Shown here piece after piece: positions 9,368 through 19,639 of a stretch of 64,000 nt of DNA (within the stretch, counting starts at the first letter, position 1; every line of letters begins with the position of its first letter). The position numbers and the translations under genes are program-made. This stretch comes from Fluviicola sp. (GTDB lineage Bacteria; Bacteroidota; Bacteroidia; Flavobacteriales_D; Crocinitomicaceae): NCBI GenBank assembly GCA_031260455.1, contig JAIRJW010000003.1, positions 93,742-157,741 of the forward strand, given 5' to 3'. A model generated the notes under the pieces. It did not search any database and had not been told where the DNA came from. It was given only the letters and a program-made list of their open reading frames with translations.

Positions 9368-11545
9368 TTAATTCGCCATCTCGCTCATAAATTTAATCCG
9401 CATCAGACGTAATTCTTCTTCAGTGTAATCACCATCAAATTCATGATACGCAGTTGTCAGATCATCTGTTTCAGCTTCAGAAAAGTATTCATAGATTTCT
9501 TCCTGGTTATCCGAATCCAGAATGTTGTCGATGTAGTAGTTGATATTCACCCGTGTTCCGGAAGAAACGATCGCTTCGATCTCTTCAATGACCTCATCAA
9601 GTGTTTTCCCCTGTGCTCTTCCGATATCTTCGAGCGGTAATTTCCGGTCAATATTCTGGATCAGCTGTACTTTCAGTACAGATTTGTTGACCAGCGACTT
9701 CACCACCAGATCCTGCGGGCGATCAATTTCATTTTCTTCCACATAACGCTGGATAATTGCAATAAAAGGCTCTCCATAGCGCTGCGCTTTTCCGGACCCG
9801 ACTCCCTGACAATTGGTCAGTTCATCAATCGTAATCGGATATTGGAAACACATATCTTTCAGCGACGGTTCCTGGAAAATGACAAACGGAGGAATATTGT
9901 TCTGTTTGGAAAGCGATTTTCTCAAATCCATCAGCATCCCATACAATACTTCATCAAATGCTCCGCCTTTTCCGGGAGCTACCATTACATCATCATCCGA
10001 AGCGGAGTAATCATGTTGTTTCAGGAGTGTAAATGAAACAGGATTTGCCAGGAATTCTCTTCCTTTTTCGGTAAACTTCAGCGTTCCGTATGTTTCGATA
10101 TCCTTATAGAGTAATCCTGCCAGCACCGTTTGACGAATCACCGCATTCCAGAAGTGTTCATCCCCGTTTTTTCCAACTCCAAATAACGGAGCCTGATCGT
10201 GCCTGTAGCTTTTGATCTCAGCAGTTACACTACCCGAAAGAAATGCACAGACATATTTCGATTTTTGCTGTTCATGCAGATAATCAACTACTTGTAACAA
10301 CTGGTGAACAAACTCCTTTCCTTCCAGCTTTTCCCTCGGATGCCTGCAATTGTCACACATATCACTACACCGTTTCTCATCAAACATTTCTCCGAAATAA
10401 TGCAGGATAAATTTTCTGCGGCAAACAGATGTTTCTGAATATGAAACGATCTCACTCAAAAGCTGCTTCCCGATTTCCTGTTCGGCAACCGGTTTTCCCT
10501 GGAGGAATTTCTCCAGCTTTTCAATGTCTTTATACGAATAGAACGCGATGCATTCACCTACTCCGCCATCGCGCCCCGCACGCCCTGTTTCCTGGTAATA
10601 ACTTTCCAGCGATTTTGGAATATCGTGGTGAATCACAAAACGCACATCCGGCTTGTCAATTCCCATTCCGAAGGCAATCGTTGCAACGATCACATCCACT
10701 TCTTCCATCAGAAACATATCCTGGTGCCTGGCCCGTGTTACCGCATCCAGTCCGGCGTGATAGGCCAGTGCGTTGATCCCGTTGACCTGAAGTAATTCAG
10801 CCATTTCTTCCACTTTCTTTCTTGAAAGACAGTAGATGATTCCCGATTTACCTTCGCGCTGACGGATATATTTAATGATTTCCTTTTCGACATTCTGTTT
10901 CGGACGGATCTCATAGTACAAATTATCCCGGTTGAACGAGGACTTAAACACGTCTGCATCCATCATGTTCAAGTTTTTCTGGATATCAGTCTGAACTTTC
11001 GGTGTTGCAGTTGCAGTTAAAGCAATGATCGCCACATTGGATATTTTTTCAAAAATTTCCCTCAAACGTCTATACTCCGGACGGAAATCATGCCCCCACT
11101 CCGAGATGCAATGCGCTTCGTCGATTGCAAAAAATGAAATCGGAACGGAAGTAAGGAAATCAATGTTTTCTTGTTTGGTGAGTGATTCCGGTGCGACATA
11201 AAGCAGTTTGGTCCTTCCTGAAAGGATATCATCCTTCACCCGGCTGATTTCCGATTTACTCAGGGAAGAATTCAGGAAATGAGCAACCGAATTATGGTCA
11301 CTGACATTCCGGATTGCATCCACCTGGTTTTTCATCAACGCAATCAGTGGAGAGACGATGATTGCAGTACCTTCCAACAACAAAGCCGGAAGCTGATAAC
11401 AAAGAGACTTTCCACCACCTGTTGGCATAATTACAAAAGTGTTCTTTTTTTGCAACACATTGGTTATTATGCTTTCCTGCTGCCCCTTAAACTGATCAAA
11501 ACCAAAAAACTTTCTTAATGCATCTTTCAGATCATTCTGATCCAT
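9368..11545 (-). CDS. recQ: ATP-dependent DNA helicase RecQ
   Basis: 725 residues. The 3'-5' helicase acts in recombination and replication-fork repair. Walker A is MPTGGGKSLCYQLP (residue ~43); the DEAH box is FAIDEAHCISEWGHDFRPEY; motif VI is YYQETGRAGRDGGVGECI. A zinc site with four cysteines follows (CRRKF, CSDMCDNC), then a winged helix, then an HRDC domain near residues 540-600. It is longer than E. coli RecQ (~610 residues). The extra ~120 residues form a helical module after HRDC that resembles the C-terminal end of the PIF1-like helicase at 19666-21972. Confidence 0.95.
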   Translation of the reverse strand: MDQNDLKDALRKFFGFDQFKGQQESIITNVLQKKNTFVIMPTGGGKSLCYQLPALLLEGTAIIVSPLIALMKNQVDAIRNVSDHNSVAHFLNSSLSKSEISRVKDDILSGRTKLLYVAPESLTKQENIDFLTSVPISFFAIDEAHCISEWGHDFRPEYRRLREIFEKISNVAIIALTATATPKVQTDIQKNLNMMDADVFKSSFNRDNLYYEIRPKQNVEKEIIKYIRQREGKSGIIYCLSRKKVEEMAELLQVNGINALAYHAGLDAVTRARHQDMFLMEEVDVIVATIAFGMGIDKPDVRFVIHHDIPKSLESYYQETGRAGRDGGVGECIAFYSYKDIEKLEKFLQGKPVAEQEIGKQLLSEIVSYSETSVCRRKFILHYFGEMFDEKRCSDMCDNCRHPREKLEGKEFVHQLLQVVDYLHEQQKSKYVCAFLSGSVTAEIKSYRHDQAPLFGVGKNGDEHFWNAVIRQTVLAGLLYKDIETYGTLKFTEKGREFLANPVSFTLLKQHDYSASDDDVMVAPGKGGAFDEVLYGMLMDLRKSLSKQNNIPPFVIFQEPSLKDMCFQYPITIDELTNCQGVGSGKAQRYGEPFIAIIQRYVEENEIDRPQDLVVKSLVNKSVLKVQLIQNIDRKLPLEDIGRAQGKTLDEVIEEIEAIVSSGTRVNINYYIDNILDSDNQEEIYEYFSEAETDDLTTAYHEFDGDYTEEELRLMRIKFMSEMAN

Positions 11546-11707
11546 AAAGTTTGAATATTAAAAGATTACCTAAATTTTACTAAATACCAAAATTACTGAT
11601 AATAAAACACATAGGTGTTATAAAATCGGTAATCATACTAAAATAGAAAATAAATGCATAAAAAACAACTATTAACATTTCATCACTCCTATTTTTTGAT
11701 GAATTAT

Positions 11708-11715
11708 TAACTTTG
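11708..11715 (+). promoter_or_regulatory. Candidate -7 box of tatC
   Basis: TAACTTTG, an exact TAnnTTTG match, ends 9 bases before the ATG at 11725. The leader would be only about 5 bases. Confidence 0.45.
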
Positions 11716-11724
11716 CGGCCATAT

Positions 11725-12513
11725 ATGGAAGAAGAAAAAAACATGTCATTTTTACAGCATCTTGAGGAATTGAGATGGAGACTGGTTCGGTGTGCAATCG
11801 TAATCATTGTGCTTGCCGTTGCCATCTGGTGGTACCAGGACTGGATCATGAACCACATTTTTCTTTCCATGAGCAAACCTGATTTCTTCACATTCAACTT
11901 CTTCTGTAAAACCATGAATTTCATGTGTGTGGATGAAATTCCGGTCAACTTTCAGTCGACGACCATGGGCGGACAGTTTTCTTACTCCTTGTGGATGAGC
12001 TTCCTGGGCGGTGTGGTAGTCGGATTTCCATACATCTTCTATCAAATCTGGTCTTTTGTAAAGCCGGGATTGAAACAGAATGAAAAGAAAATGGTGAAAG
12101 GGATTGTTTTCTATGTGAGTGTTTTGTTTTTCCTTGGGATCCTTTTCGGGTATTTCATCGTAGCACCAATGAGCGTTCAGTTCTTTGGGACTTACCAGAT
12201 TTCACGTGAAATCAAAAACGATTTTACTATTAATTCATACATGAGTACAATTTTATCGACTGTTTTCTACTCCGGTTTGTTTTTCCTGCTTCCAATTGTG
12301 GCTTACCTGCTCGGGAAGATGGGGGTAATTTCATCTGGCTTTTTGATCAAGTACCGCAAACACTCGATTGTAGTCGTTCTGATCCTGGCGGCGATCATTA
12401 CTCCACCTGATATGATCTCGCAAATCATCGTCAGTATTCCTATTTTACTTCTTTACGAAATCGGGATTTTCGTGGTAAAACGCGTAGAAAAAACGCGCCT
12501 GACGGACGAATAA
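11725..12513 (+). CDS. tatC: Twin-arginine translocase subunit TatC
   Basis: 262 residues from the ATG at 11725. A second ATG at 11743 begins with MSFLQHLEELRWRL, the hallmark N-terminus of TatC. The short MEEEKN extension fits other Bacteroidota TatC proteins, so the earlier start is kept, with doubt. An upstream TTG at 11713 overlaps the -7 box and is unlikely. Six membrane helices are visible. The conserved cytoplasmic loop PYIFYQIWSFVKPGLKQNEKK follows the second helix. It forms the receptor for folded proteins with RR signal peptides. tatA is not in the window. Confidence 0.95.
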   Translation: MEEEKNMSFLQHLEELRWRLVRCAIVIIVLAVAIWWYQDWIMNHIFLSMSKPDFFTFNFFCKTMNFMCVDEIPVNFQSTTMGGQFSYSLWMSFLGGVVVGFPYIFYQIWSFVKPGLKQNEKKMVKGIVFYVSVLFFLGILFGYFIVAPMSVQFFGTYQISREIKNDFTINSYMSTILSTVFYSGLFFLLPIVAYLLGKMGVISSGFLIKYRKHSIVVVLILAAIITPPDMISQIIVSIPILLLYEIGIFVVKRVEKTRLTDE

Positions 12514-12568
12514 TCCGGTAGTTATCACGTTGTTTTTATCCTGGTTTTTGATTAGATTTACACTATCT

Positions 12569-15028
12569 ATGCTCAAACTAAGGATTCTGTTTCTACTCTG
12601 CCTGACTCAACTTTTTGTCTACTCTCAGCAGACAAAAGTTTCAGGGCGCGTTGTAGATGCTGCAACAGGAGAAGGTATGCCGGGTGTGAGGGTGCAGTTT
12701 CAGTTTTCGAAAATCGGGACATTGACCGACAGCCTTGGGTTTTATAACCTGCAAACGTATTATGCAACGGACAGCATTACGTATTTAATACCGGAGTTTA
12801 CGATGGTAACGAAGGCTGTCAAAAAAGATACGGAACAAACTATCGATGTTGCACTGAAAGAAAGCGTAACAGATCTTGTAGAAATAACTGTGAAACCTCC
12901 GGATGAATTTCCATCGACAACGTTACACAAAAAAGTCATCGCTCACAAAGATATCAACAATAAAGAAAAACTCCAGTCATACGATTACGAGTTATACAAC
13001 AAGATCCAAATTGACCTGAACAATATCGGAGACAAGTTCAAGGACCGGGATATTGTCAAACGTCTGGATGTGGTGATGAATTATCTGGATTCAATTGATG
13101 GCGGAAAAACCTATCTGCCAGTGATTCTTTCGGAAAACATTTCTGAATTCAGTTTTAAGAATAATCCCAAAAAGAAACGGGAGTTCGTCACTGCAACCCG
13201 GATTTCCGGGGTAGAAAACCTCCAGCTGAATCAGTTCCTGGGGGAAATGTACCTCGATTTCAACATCTACGACAATTACCTGAACATTTTTCAGAAAGCA
13301 TTCATCAGTCCGGTTGCCGATTTTGCACGCAGTTACTACAAATTCTATCTGGAAGACAGCATGTTTATCGACAACAACTGGTGCTACAAATTGCGTTTTG
13401 TCCCCAAAAGAACCGGAGACATGACTTTCGAGGGGGAAATGTGGATCAATGATACCACATACGCAGTCAAAACATTCAAGGCAAAATTGTCGCCCTGGGC
13501 CAACATCAACTACGTGCAGGATTTGTATATAGAACATCATTTCGACCAGGTAATCCCGGAAGTGTGGATGCTGACCGAAGAGAAAATGATCCTGGATCTG
13601 AAAATAACAAAAGGTACCAAACTCTATGGTTTTTATGGACGCAAATATTCCTCCCGCAGAAATTTTGTAATCAACAAAGAGCACCCGGACAATTATTACA
13701 AAAGCGATTTTACCGTCGAATTTGCCGACAGCGCCAAAATCCGAGACAAAAACTATTGGGTTGCACACAGGCACATCCCGCTCAATGACCAGGAAAACGG
13801 AATTGATCAAATGGTCGATTCCCTGAACCAGGATCCTTTCTTTAAATTTCTGAAGAATTCAACCTACATGCTGGCCTCAGGTTATTATCCTGTCGGAAAA
13901 ATCGAAATCGGCTCCATCTACTCCCTCATCTCAGTGAACCCGGTAGAAAAATTCCGTACCGGCCTGGCGATTCGCACTTCGAATGCCTTTTCGAAACGGG
14001 TTGAATTCGGCGGAAGACTTTATTACGGCTTTGGGGACAAGCGCTTCAAATACGGTTTGACAACGCGCATCAACATCACGCCAAAAAAACGCGGAATGCT
14101 CATTTTATATGGGAATCGTGACATCGAACAGATCGGAATTTCACCAACAGCCGCTGCCGTCGGATCGACTTTCAGCACCTTGTTTCGTACCGGCCCCCTG
14201 GACAAACTCACTTTCGTTGACAAGACTGGAATTAACTTTGAAAAAGATATTGGGAAGGATTTTATCATTTTCGGAGGTCTGGAATGGAAAAAGTACACTC
14301 CTTTGGGTTTGGCGACATACGAACGCATCAATGAATCCGGAAGTATGGACACGCTCAGGCACATTCAAAGCTCGGAAATTACCTTGCGTTTCAGATGGTG
14401 TAAGGACGAAGAGTTCATTTCGGGGAATTTCGACCGGACCACTATTCCTTCCAAGTACCCGATTTTATCCATCCAGGGAATTTTCGGAATTAAAGGCGTA
14501 TTTGGGAGCGATTACAGCTATCAGAAGATCGAATTTGCAATGGAACACAATCGCAACGTCGGTGTACTAGGACGAATTCGTTACGGTATCAATGCCGGAG
14601 TTGTTTTCGGAACTGTCGCTTATCCCTTCCTGAAAGTCCATGAGGGAAGTCAATCTTACTGGCTTTATACGAATTCTTTTAACCGCATGTCCTATTTCGA
14701 ATTTATTTCCGACCGTTATGTTGGCGGATTCGTTGAGCATCACTGGCAGGGGCTGCTTTTCGACCGCATTCCGTTAATCAAAAAACTCAAGTGGCGTTTG
14801 GTGACCAGTGGCCGTATTACGTATGGGGCAATCAGTCCGAAACACACCGCAGCAATGATTATTCCGTCGTTTACGAAACAGTTCGGGCACATTCCGTATG
14901 CAGAAGCCTCCGTTGGGATTGAAAACATCTTCAAGCTCGGGCGCGTTGACCTTGTATGGCGTATCACACACCTGGAGCAGGGAATCCTTCCGTTGGGAAT
15001 CCGCGCGAGATGGTCGTTTATATTCTAA
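12569..15028 (+). CDS. DUF5686-type outer-membrane protein with carboxypeptidase-regulatory-like domain
   Basis: 819 residues from the ATG at 12569, chosen because MLKLRILFLLCLTQLFVYSQQ is a clean signal peptide; an in-frame start 39 bases upstream would spoil it. Residues ~22-105 are a small Ig-like carboxypeptidase-regulatory fold (VSGRVVDAATGEGMPGVRVQ). The rest, from KVIAHKDINNKEKLQSYDYELYNK on, matches the DUF5686 pattern and becomes barrel-like toward the end. It closes with RARWSFIF, an aromatic end typical of outer-membrane barrels. The role of DUF5686 proteins is unknown. It follows tatC by 55 bases. Confidence 0.85.
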   Translation: MLKLRILFLLCLTQLFVYSQQTKVSGRVVDAATGEGMPGVRVQFQFSKIGTLTDSLGFYNLQTYYATDSITYLIPEFTMVTKAVKKDTEQTIDVALKESVTDLVEITVKPPDEFPSTTLHKKVIAHKDINNKEKLQSYDYELYNKIQIDLNNIGDKFKDRDIVKRLDVVMNYLDSIDGGKTYLPVILSENISEFSFKNNPKKKREFVTATRISGVENLQLNQFLGEMYLDFNIYDNYLNIFQKAFISPVADFARSYYKFYLEDSMFIDNNWCYKLRFVPKRTGDMTFEGEMWINDTTYAVKTFKAKLSPWANINYVQDLYIEHHFDQVIPEVWMLTEEKMILDLKITKGTKLYGFYGRKYSSRRNFVINKEHPDNYYKSDFTVEFADSAKIRDKNYWVAHRHIPLNDQENGIDQMVDSLNQDPFFKFLKNSTYMLASGYYPVGKIEIGSIYSLISVNPVEKFRTGLAIRTSNAFSKRVEFGGRLYYGFGDKRFKYGLTTRINITPKKRGMLILYGNRDIEQIGISPTAAAVGSTFSTLFRTGPLDKLTFVDKTGINFEKDIGKDFIIFGGLEWKKYTPLGLATYERINESGSMDTLRHIQSSEITLRFRWCKDEEFISGNFDRTTIPSKYPILSIQGIFGIKGVFGSDYSYQKIEFAMEHNRNVGVLGRIRYGINAGVVFGTVAYPFLKVHEGSQSYWLYTNSFNRMSYFEFISDRYVGGFVEHHWQGLLFDRIPLIKKLKWRLVTSGRITYGAISPKHTAAMIIPSFTKQFGHIPYAEASVGIENIFKLGRVDLVWRITHLEQGILPLGIRARWSFIF

Positions 15029-15090
15029 TCCCAGAAGCTAATTACAAATTAAACAATGGAATCATTCGCAATTGGAAATTCTAAATATTG

Positions 15091-15098
15091 TATTTTCG
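15091..15098 (+). promoter_or_regulatory. Candidate -7 box of lptB, leaderless geometry
   Basis: TATTTTCG, one mismatch from TAnnTTTG, ends 4 bases before the GTG start at 15103. A TTG at 15072-15074 lies 16 bases upstream of the box. Confidence 0.45.
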
Positions 15099-15102
15099 CA
15101 AA

Positions 15103-15843
15103 GTGAAGCTACATACACATGATATTAAGAAGACCTACAAGGGTCGGAATGTTGTAAAAGGTGTTACCATTGAGGTAAACCAGGGAGAAATTGTCGGATT
15201 GCTCGGACCAAACGGAGCGGGAAAAACTACTTCCTTCTACATGATGGTCGGTTTGGTGAAACCTGACGAAGGCCATGTATTCCTGGACGACCTGGAAATC
15301 ACGCATTACCCGATGTACAAACGTTCTCAGCTGGGAATCGGCTATCTTCCACAGGAAGTTTCGGTTTTCAGGAAACTCAGCGTGGAAGACAACATTCTGT
15401 CGATCCTGGAACTTTCGGACCTGAGCAAGGTAGAACGCAAAGAAAAAATGGAGCAGTTATTAGAAGAATTCAGTCTCACTAAAGTGCGCAAAAACTTAGG
15501 AAACCGGCTTTCCGGCGGAGAAAAAAGAAGAACAGAGATTGCACGAGCTCTCGCAACCAATCCGAAATTTGTACTTCTGGATGAACCTTTTGCAGGAGTA
15601 GATCCGATTGCCGTGGAAGATATTCAAAGCATCGTTTCAGACCTCCGCAAACGCGATATCGGGATTTTGATTACAGACCACAATGTACAGGAAACCCTGT
15701 CTATCACCGACCGTGCTTATTTGTTATTTGAAGGAAGTATTTTGAAATCCGGAACGGCAGAAGAACTGGCTTCGGACGAGCAGGTTCGGAAAGTGTATCT
15801 GGGTCAGAATTTTGTCCTGCGAACGAAAAACAATCAGCCATAA
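15103..15843 (+). CDS. lptB: LPS export ABC transporter ATP-binding protein
   Basis: 246 residues from a GTG at 15103 ([20 protein letters not shown]), which matches the family start; a TTG at 15088 would overlap the -7 box. It powers the extraction of LPS from the inner membrane with LptFG, neither of which is here. Walker A is [11 protein letters not shown]-loop in YLPQEVSVF; signature [16 protein letters not shown]; Walker [15 protein letters not shown]-loop TDHNVQETL. The EVSVF and DEPFAGVDP versions are diagnostic for LptB over other ABC ATPases. lptE of the same pathway lies 40 kb away in this window. Confidence 0.95.
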   Translation: MKLHTHDIKKTYKGRNVVKGVTIEVNQGEIVGLLGPNGAGKTTSFYMMVGLVKPDEGHVFLDDLEITHYPMYKRSQLGIGYLPQEVSVFRKLSVEDNILSILELSDLSKVERKEKMEQLLEEFSLTKVRKNLGNRLSGGEKRRTEIARALATNPKFVLLDEPFAGVDPIAVEDIQSIVSDLRKRDIGILITDHNVQETLSITDRAYLLFEGSILKSGTAEELASDEQVRKVYLGQNFVLRTKNNQP

Positions 15844-15882
15844 AAAAAGCCTCCGTGGGAAGAGACTTTTTGGTTCGTTTCG

Positions 15883-16020
15883 TTATTTGGATGCCAAATC
15901 AGTGTTTTCTGTATGGTTCACACTTCCATAAGCATCGCAGTGTCCTTTTGATGATCCGCAAGATGCCACAACCACCGCGAGAACTGCAGCCATTGCTGCA
16001 TAGACAAAAAATTTCTTCAT
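15883..16020 (-). CDS. 45-residue lipoprotein
   Basis: A short gene with start ATG at 16020 and stop at 15883-15885. The product begins MKKFFVYAAMAAVLAVVVAS, then Cys21, a textbook lipoprotein signal with a VVASC lipobox. The mature part is only 25 residues (CGSSKGHCDAYGSV, then a polar tail ending LASK) and has a second cysteine at 28. An exact TAnnTTTG promoter box sits 45 bases upstream. It resembles entericidin-sized lipoproteins in build but not in sequence. It is convergent with lptB. Function unknown. Confidence 0.75.
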   Translation of the reverse strand: MKKFFVYAAMAAVLAVVVASCGSSKGHCDAYGSVNHTENTDLASK

Positions 16021-16432
16021 AGTTATCTGCTTTGTTTTTTAGTTTACAAGTTGTTGTCCCAGATACAAATCTACCACTTTTAACGAAATGAGATATAAAA
16101 TATTATTCACATTGATGTTTTTATAATGTTGATTAATTGTGATTTAATTGAACGCAGAGTTTTATTTTTAACGTCAAAAATGAGAACAATTTTGTTAGCT
16201 AACGTTCTTTTAGCCCTGTACTGGTATGTGCCATTCATCGAATTATCAGCATTGCAATGAGTTTTGGTTCTACAGAATTCCCGGTCAGAATCAGCAGAAC
16301 AGCGGTCAGAATTTTGATTCATTTTTTCATGATCGTTCATTTAACAGTGAATACTCATCATGACTTCTATACAAACTTATTATTTTCATCGTTATATATC
16401 TAAGATTTTTAACCATTCTCAAAAGGAAATAA
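16021..16432. other. Intergenic region with one promoter and no firm gene
   Basis: Apart from the promoter of the small lipoprotein, this 410-base stretch is AT-rich and holds nothing firm. A 77-codon minus-strand frame (16107-16340) has no recognisable product and an odd composition, so it is not called. Confidence 0.5.
16066..16073 (-). promoter_or_regulatory. Candidate -7 box of the 45-residue lipoprotein gene
   Basis: TAGATTTG on the minus strand, an exact TAnnTTTG match, 45 bases before the ATG at 16020. Confidence 0.45.
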
Positions 16433-18148
16433 TTGATATTGAAGTATTTCAAAAGAATCCTCAGGAAAAACCTGCAACTTGGTCTGCTGATCAAGGTGAT
16501 TCTCTTTGCGGTTCCGGTACTTCACGCCCAAAAAAAAATCACGTTTCCGGATCCCTTTTTTAAGCAAATCAGCAAGCGGAATACTTTTACTTACACGGAT
16601 ACTTTTTCATTAAGAAATCAACTCACCGAAATCCGCTTCTTAGCTTACAAAAAAGGGTATTTAAGCTTTGGAATTGATTCGATTGTCCGGGTTGACAGCC
16701 TGAACAGTGAAGTATATTTCAGTACCGGGTTGCACTATAAAAAACTGAATTTATCCATAAGTAAACAAAGCAGCAGTGCTTTGAGGAAAATCGGGATCAG
16801 TCCCCGAACGATTGAAGCCCTTTCTCCTACTCCGTTGGAAATCACCAAGGCCCTGGAAAATATTCTCTACCAGTTTGAAACCTCCGGCTACCCTTTTGCA
16901 CAAATCTCTTTCGAAAATCTCCACACTGAGAAGGAAGCACTTTACGCAGAACTGATCATCAAACCCAATTCCAGGGTGAAATGGAATGAAGTGATCGTCA
17001 GCGGAACCAAGGTGAAACTGGCAAAAAAATATCTGGAAAACTTCCTCCACATCGAAAAAGGAAACTGGTATGACCAGAGCCAGGTAAAACTGATCGGTAC
17101 GCGCCTTTCCCAACTCACTTTCGTTAAACAGATCAAACCCGCAGAAATTCTCTTTACTCCGGAAGGAGCCAACCTGTATCTGTATATTGAGACGAAGCCC
17201 GTTTCGCTGTTCAACGGGACAATCGGGATCCAGCAAGATCCTGTCAAACTGAAATACCAGCTAACCGGAGATTTACGCCTGAAATTACAAAATGCATTCA
17301 AGCACGGTGAACTGTTCGACCTGAACTGGCGTTCTATCCAACCCGGAAGCCCGCAATTAAAAATCCAGGCAGCTTATCCCTTTCTGCTCAACACACCTTT
17401 CGGGCTCGACGGTCAGTTTTCGCTCTTCAAGCGCGATTCGACCTTCCTAGAATTGAAAACCAGCATTGGTGTCTCTTATTTCGTTTCGGGAGGAAAAACA
17501 CTCACGGGTTTTTATAAAAATCAGCAATCCAACCTGCTCGGAACAGCAACATCGGACTTATACGGAACGACTAAAAGCAATCTTTACGGGCTTTCCTTTA
17601 AAAATCAGACGGTGGATTACCTGCCCAATCCCCGGAAAGGATTCATCTGGTACCTGGAAGGAAATATAGGGAAACGGTCACTCAAGAAAGATTCCACAAC
17701 CAATAATTACCTGGTTTATGGAGGGAAACTTCAGATCGAATACTACCAATCACTGGGAAAACGCTTTGTAATTAAAGCCGGGTTGATCAGCGAAACATTC
17801 TATACAAACAACATTCAACAAAACGAACTGCTGCGCTTTGGCGGCAATCTGTCTCAAAGAGGTTTCATGGAAGATGAGCTCCTGAGTACTTACCGGGCCA
17901 CATTCACCATCGAACCACGCTTCATTATGGATCAGAATTCGTACTTATTCGTTTTTTACGATCAGAGCTGGTATGAACGAAATGTTCAAAACTATGTTCA
18001 TGACGCTCCGAAAGGATTTGGTGCCGGACTCTGTTTCGGAACTAACATCGGAATCTTTTCCCTGACTTATGCCCTGGGTCAGCAGTTTTCCAACCCGATT
18101 CTTTTCCGGGATTCCAAAGTTCATTTCGGTTACGTGGCTTATTTCTAA
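16433..18148 (+). CDS. Outer-membrane protein with POTRA-like and beta-barrel domains
   Basis: 571 residues with a non-ATG start: TTG at 16433 or TTG at 16439, both behind AGGAAA. After a basic N-terminus a hydrophobic stretch (LGLLIKVILFAVPVLHAQ) is a signal peptide. Residues ~180-260 (WNEVIVSGTKVKLAKKYLEN to LYLYIETKPV) have the beta-alpha-alpha-beta-beta look of a POTRA domain. The rest is strand after strand, with GFIWYLEGNIGKRS and RFGGNLSQRGF typical of the BamA/TamA/FhaC superfamily barrel, ending FGYVAYF with a terminal Phe. Only about one POTRA is evident, so it is not BamA itself; its client is unknown. Confidence 0.75.
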   Translation: MILKYFKRILRKNLQLGLLIKVILFAVPVLHAQKKITFPDPFFKQISKRNTFTYTDTFSLRNQLTEIRFLAYKKGYLSFGIDSIVRVDSLNSEVYFSTGLHYKKLNLSISKQSSSALRKIGISPRTIEALSPTPLEITKALENILYQFETSGYPFAQISFENLHTEKEALYAELIIKPNSRVKWNEVIVSGTKVKLAKKYLENFLHIEKGNWYDQSQVKLIGTRLSQLTFVKQIKPAEILFTPEGANLYLYIETKPVSLFNGTIGIQQDPVKLKYQLTGDLRLKLQNAFKHGELFDLNWRSIQPGSPQLKIQAAYPFLLNTPFGLDGQFSLFKRDSTFLELKTSIGVSYFVSGGKTLTGFYKNQQSNLLGTATSDLYGTTKSNLYGLSFKNQTVDYLPNPRKGFIWYLEGNIGKRSLKKDSTTNNYLVYGGKLQIEYYQSLGKRFVIKAGLISETFYTNNIQQNELLRFGGNLSQRGFMEDELLSTYRATFTIEPRFIMDQNSYLFVFYDQSWYERNVQNYVHDAPKGFGAGLCFGTNIGIFSLTYALGQQFSNPILFRDSKVHFGYVAYF

Positions 18149-18255
18149 CCGAATACTGTTCAGTCAATAATAAATTACCTTTTAATCAATCCGTTTTGAA
18201 AAGAAAATTCATTTGACTACTTTAAACCGCTAAACTGTGAATCAAGTTATAAATC

Positions 18256-19611
18256 ATGAATCAATTATACCTTTTCTTTTTCAAAAGAATTTCCCTGTTT
18301 TGTTTCATTGGAATGCTGCTCGTAAACAATACGTCCTCCTGGTCCCAGATCGAAATCACGATCAAAGGAAAGGTAGTGAATGAAATGGGAATTCCGGTCA
18401 AAAATGCTTCCGTCCAGATCGATATTCACAACACCCGAACCAACTCCGAAGGGTTCTTCTATCTGAAAAACCAGAATTTCCCGGCACAGATTACGGTAAA
18501 AAGCAACTCGTATGATGAATTTCAGGATATTTTGCTTTTTCCCGAAAAATGGAAAGACACACTGATGGTTTTCGTGGTCATGACATCCAAAACAACCCAG
18601 TTGGAAGAAGTAACCATTAACGCCAACGGCAAATTCTGGGTATACCCGAAAAAACAGACCAATGTGCTCGATTTCAAACTGGAACCGAACGGAAACATTC
18701 TGCTATGCTGTAGTGATGCGCGCCGCTATTTCCTGCGACAAGTGAATGAATCGGGAGATCAGATCTATGAAACTTCCATCCGAAAACATCCCAGACAGAT
18801 TCGTACGGATTGCAACGGAAAATGCCATCTTATATACAATGACAGCATTTACGAAACTTCAATTATCGGTGAATCAGTTGGAATCTTCTCTCCGGTATCT
18901 TACAGCAAAGCAATCGGACTTCTGGATAATTGTTCCTACTCGGACGATACATCCATCATTATCCGCACTTACATGAACCAGAAACAATACCTGGAATACC
19001 TGCTAATCTCCAAAAAAACACATACCAGCCAAGTACTCTACGTGAGTGAAGACCGGCAGAAAAAGCGGCAGTTACAGGACTATAAACGGGAAAACAAGCT
19101 GACCGTCCAGGAAATTCTCAAAGAGTCGGATGCAAACCATCACGACCAGCTTTCCAATGACCGGGATGATATCAAAAAAGTCCGGGAACGCTATAACACC
19201 CAACAATTTTATGATCTGATTCTTTTAAAACCTATCTATGTACCTTTGTTCGAACTCAATGATTCGCTGATCATTTTCGATCACCCGAACGATTCTGCCA
19301 TCGTCTTCACCAAAACAGGAACCCGGGTGAGAAGTTTCCCTATTTCCTACCAATACTTTAAGGGCTGGAAAAACGAATTGATTCCGAACCTGGAGAAAAC
19401 GGCTATTTACGCCCGGTTTGAAAGAGACGGTATTACCAGTCTCAAAAAAATTAACCTGATGACTGGAAAAGCAGCAGATGAAGTGGAAATACGGGAACAT
19501 ATTTTCCCGGAGCACATCCAGATCCACCGGGATTTCATCTATTACATTTACAAAGATTATCTGGATCTGAGTATGCACTATATTTTCAAACAACATTTAA
19601 CGAAATACTAA
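18256..19611 (+). CDS. Secreted protein with carboxypeptidase-regulatory-like domain
   Basis: 451 residues. A signal peptide (FFKRISLFCFIGMLLVNN to SSWSQ) is followed by an Ig-like regulatory fold at residues ~36-110 (TIKGKVVNEMGIPVKNASVQI, then TNSEGFFYL). The remaining ~330 residues resemble a propeller of the kind found in Bacteroidota secreted proteins (LEPNGNILLCCSDARRYFLRQVNESGDQIYETSI). There is no sorting domain or lipobox. It follows the POTRA protein by 107 bases, so the two may be co-transcribed. Function unknown. Confidence 0.7.
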   Translation: MNQLYLFFFKRISLFCFIGMLLVNNTSSWSQIEITIKGKVVNEMGIPVKNASVQIDIHNTRTNSEGFFYLKNQNFPAQITVKSNSYDEFQDILLFPEKWKDTLMVFVVMTSKTTQLEEVTINANGKFWVYPKKQTNVLDFKLEPNGNILLCCSDARRYFLRQVNESGDQIYETSIRKHPRQIRTDCNGKCHLIYNDSIYETSIIGESVGIFSPVSYSKAIGLLDNCSYSDDTSIIIRTYMNQKQYLEYLLISKKTHTSQVLYVSEDRQKKRQLQDYKRENKLTVQEILKESDANHHDQLSNDRDDIKKVRERYNTQQFYDLILLKPIYVPLFELNDSLIIFDHPNDSAIVFTKTGTRVRSFPISYQYFKGWKNELIPNLEKTAIYARFERDGITSLKKINLMTGKAADEVEIREHIFPEHIQIHRDFIYYIYKDYLDLSMHYIFKQHLTKY

Positions 19612-19639
19612 CGATTGTATTTCAATTTGCAGACAATAC

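Noticed and set aside
16107..16340. A 77-codon minus-strand frame rich in Asn, Ser, Arg and Cys.
   Set aside because: No signal, domain or promoter; composition unlike the neighbouring genes.
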